This document shows positions 62,276 through 64,000 of a DNA stretch of 64,000 nt, one piece after another; the first letter of the stretch is position 1; every line of letters starts with the position of its first letter. This DNA is from an uncultured Lachnospiraceae bacterium (GTDB lineage Bacteria; Bacillota; Clostridia; Lachnospirales; Lachnospiraceae). Position numbers and translations under genes: made by a program. The DNA is taken from the NCBI GenBank assembly GCA_947570615.1, contig CANOVJ010000010.1, positions 1 to 64,000 of the forward strand. The letters run 5' to 3'. The notes under the pieces are model-generated. The model ran no database searches and was not told the DNA's origin. It worked only from the letters and a program-made list of their open reading frames with translations.

Positions 62276-64000
62276 ATGTGCGGAATAGCGGGATTCTGTA
62301 ATTTTAAGGGAGACAGACAGGAAAATATCGAGCGTATGAAGCGGAGGATCTATCACAGAGGACCCGACGCAGGGGGAAGTTTTTTTTCTGAGGACGGTCA
62401 GGTGACGCTGGGACACAGAAGACTGTCCATCATCGATTTGTCTGAGAAGGGAGCCCAGCCCATGACCTCCCATAGCGGGCGTTATGTGATTGCATACAAT
62501 GGAGAAATCTATAATTACAAAAGTGTGGCGGAGAAGCTTCTTCGGGAAAAAAGGGTCGGCGCCTTTCGGGGAAGCTCTGACACGGAGGTTTTGCTGGAGG
62601 CCTTCGAGGCCTATGGGGTGAAGGAGGGGATCTGCCTCTGTAAGGGGATGTTTGCCATTGCCCTGTATGATAAGAAGGAACAATGCCTCTATCTTCTCCG
62701 GGACCGGATCGGGGAAAAGCCTCTGTACTACGGCCGGGTGGGAGAGAGCTTTGTCTTTGCCTCGGATATCGGGGCGATCGCGGCATTGGACGGCTTTCAC
62801 AATCCCGTCAACAGAGCGGTTCTGGGCCTTTATTTTATCCACGGCTATATTCCGGCGCCCTATTCCATCTATGAAAATATTTATAAGCTTGAGCCGGGGA
62901 CCATCCTGAAGGTGAGGCTGCCCTTTGACGGCCTGGATGCTCTGACACAGGAGACGTACTGGTCTGTGAAGGAGGTTGCACGAAGGGGACAGGACAGTCC
63001 CTTCCAGGGGACGGAAAGGGAGGCGGCGGATGAGCTGGAACGCCTTCTGAAGGAGTCCATTGCGCAGCAGATGGCTGCGGATGTGCCGGTGGGCGCTTTT
63101 CTCTCGGCGGGGATTGACTCCGCCACTGTGGTGGCTCTGATGCAGTCACTGAACAAAGGCAGGGTAAAAAGCTTTACCATAGGGATGGAGGAAAAGGATT
63201 ACAATGAGGCGGTGTACGCCAAAGAGATTGCCAGGCATCTGGGAACGGAGCACACGGAGCTCTATATCACCGAGGAGGATGCGAAGGCGGTGATCCCCGC
63301 TCTGGCCGGAATGTTTGGGGAGCCCTTTGCGGATTCCTCCCAGATTCCCACGTATCTCGTGAGTAAAATGACGAGAGAGCATGTGACGGTGTCCTTAAGC
63401 GGTGACGGGGGAGATGAGCTCTTCTGCGGCTATACTTCCTATCCTTCCGTGGAACGGATCTGGAGCAAAATGAAGGATATTCCCTGGTTTATCCGAAAGC
63501 CCTGCAGTGAGCTTGTGATCCACAGCCCTCTTGCCAGGAAGCCCATATACCGGATTAAGGGAAAGCTGCTGGGGGCCAGGGGCCCTTCGGATATCTATAT
63601 CTGCTCCCGGGAGACGGATCCGCTTGCGAAGCGGATCAGCCGCAATGGCGGGGAGTGCAGCTATAAGTACAGCGAGTATGCCCCCGGATACCTGGAGGAG
63701 GTCAATCACAATATTATGCTGATGGACATGCTGATGTACCATCCGGATGATATTCTGGTGAAGGTGGACCGGGCGGCCATGGCGGTTTCCCTGGAGACCA
63801 GGGTGCCCATGCTGGATAAGGACGTGGTGGAGTTCGCCTGGACGCTTCCCATCGATTATAAGAGAGAATGGAAAAACGGAAAGATCGACCACAGCGGATT
63901 TTACGGGAAAAAGGTGCTGCGCGACGTACTCTACCGCTATGTGCCCAGGGAAATGATGGAGCGGCCCAAGAAGGGATTCAGTATCCCCATTGAGAAATGG
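62276..64000 (+). CDS. AsnB-type amidotransferase, cut by window end
   Basis: 575 codons are visible with no stop before the window end. The glutaminase part has MCGIAGFC with Cys2, IYHRGPDAGG and YNGEIYNYKS; the synthetase part has SGDGGDELFCGYTS near 378 and KVDRAAMAVSLETRVPML near 500. The PP-loop reads FLSAGIDSATVVA near 278, with Ala where SGG is usual. It is clearly related to the amidotransferase at 58100 but not identical. SD GGGAGCAGGAG precedes ATG 62276. A second uronic-acid amidation or a different acceptor is possible. Confidence 0.85.
   Translation, partial: MCGIAGFCNFKGDRQENIERMKRRIYHRGPDAGGSFFSEDGQVTLGHRRLSIIDLSEKGAQPMTSHSGRYVIAYNGEIYNYKSVAEKLLREKRVGAFRGSSDTEVLLEAFEAYGVKEGICLCKGMFAIALYDKKEQCLYLLRDRIGEKPLYYGRVGESFVFASDIGAIAALDGFHNPVNRAVLGLYFIHGYIPAPYSIYENIYKLEPGTILKVRLPFDGLDALTQETYWSVKEVARRGQDSPFQGTEREAADELERLLKESIAQQMAADVPVGAFLSAGIDSATVVALMQSLNKGRVKSFTIGMEEKDYNEAVYAKEIARHLGTEHTELYITEEDAKAVIPALAGMFGEPFADSSQIPTYLVSKMTREHVTVSLSGDGGDELFCGYTSYPSVERIWSKMKDIPWFIRKPCSELVIHSPLARKPIYRIKGKLLGARGPSDIYICSRETDPLAKRISRNGGECSYKYSEYAPGYLEEVNHNIMLMDMLMYHPDDILVKVDRAAMAVSLETRVPMLDKDVVEFAWTLPIDYKREWKNGKIDHSGFYGKKVLRDVLYRYVPREMMERPKKGFSIPIEKW

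Overview
The window looks like a chromosomal segment of a Gram-positive, spore-forming member of the Clostridia, most likely Lachnospiraceae. The evidence is the gene set: a paired GlgC/GlgD glycogen system, SpoVG, a free-standing Spo0A DNA-binding domain, DnaD with a DnaI/DnaC-like helicase loader, a long clostridial PRPP synthetase, GGAGG-type ribosome binding sites and sigma-A promoters with extended -10 elements. The species cannot be named from sequence alone. No rRNA, tRNA, CRISPR array, insertion sequence or prophage was seen.

Left part (about 1-21.9 kb) is mostly housekeeping. An ECF sigma factor and its DUF4179 partner lie on the minus strand (87-1797). A GT2 glycosyltransferase and a DUF6044 membrane protein follow (2137-5031). 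A minus-strand block murC, dnaD, dnaI-like loader, prs (5073-9878) is facing them across a bidirectional hairpin; the gap between murC and dnaD carries three contiguous DnaA-box-like 9-mers. glgC-glgD, spoVG, pth and mfd run on the plus strand (10163-17306). A nahK-like N-acetylhexosamine kinase and an nptA-type Na/Pi transporter are divergent across an inverted repeat. A 38-residue small protein, a divergent Ham1/RdgB pyrophosphatase and a stand-alone Spo0A output domain complete this part.

Right part (about 21.9-64 kb, continuing past the window) is one large surface-glycan locus. First comes a nonulosonic (pseudaminic-like) acid module split into two convergent operons: pseC, a GT2, a phosphoesterase and an ATP-grasp protein on the plus strand, against pseF, a PLP decarboxylase, pseI and pseG on the minus strand. 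A divergent gene for a sialyltransferase-like enzyme with the EDG and HP motifs, a flippase-type ABC transporter and an acyltransferase follow. Next are polytopic GT-C-like proteins, a wecE-like transaminase, a PseH-like acetyltransferase and a GtrB-like GT2. A strong internal promoter precedes a polymerase/ligase-like protein and a bacillosamine-type set (PglF-, PglE-, PglC-, ATP-grasp, PglA-like). The last block holds WbpO/WbpP-like enzymes for UDP-GalNAcA, a DUF2334 deacetylase, four GT4 enzymes and two AsnB-type amidotransferases, the second cut by the window end.

Read together, the locus should build a lipid-linked oligosaccharide started by a PglC-type phosphoglycosyltransferase, containing 4-amino sugars, an (amidated) GalNAc uronic acid and a nonulosonic acid cap, flipped by the ABC transporter and modified or polymerised outside. 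The most unusual point is that each of the two amino-sugar pathways has an ATP-grasp ligase beside it, where an acetyltransferase would be expected; this could mean aminoacylated rather than acetylated sugars. All functional statements are by motif recognition and context, not by database search.
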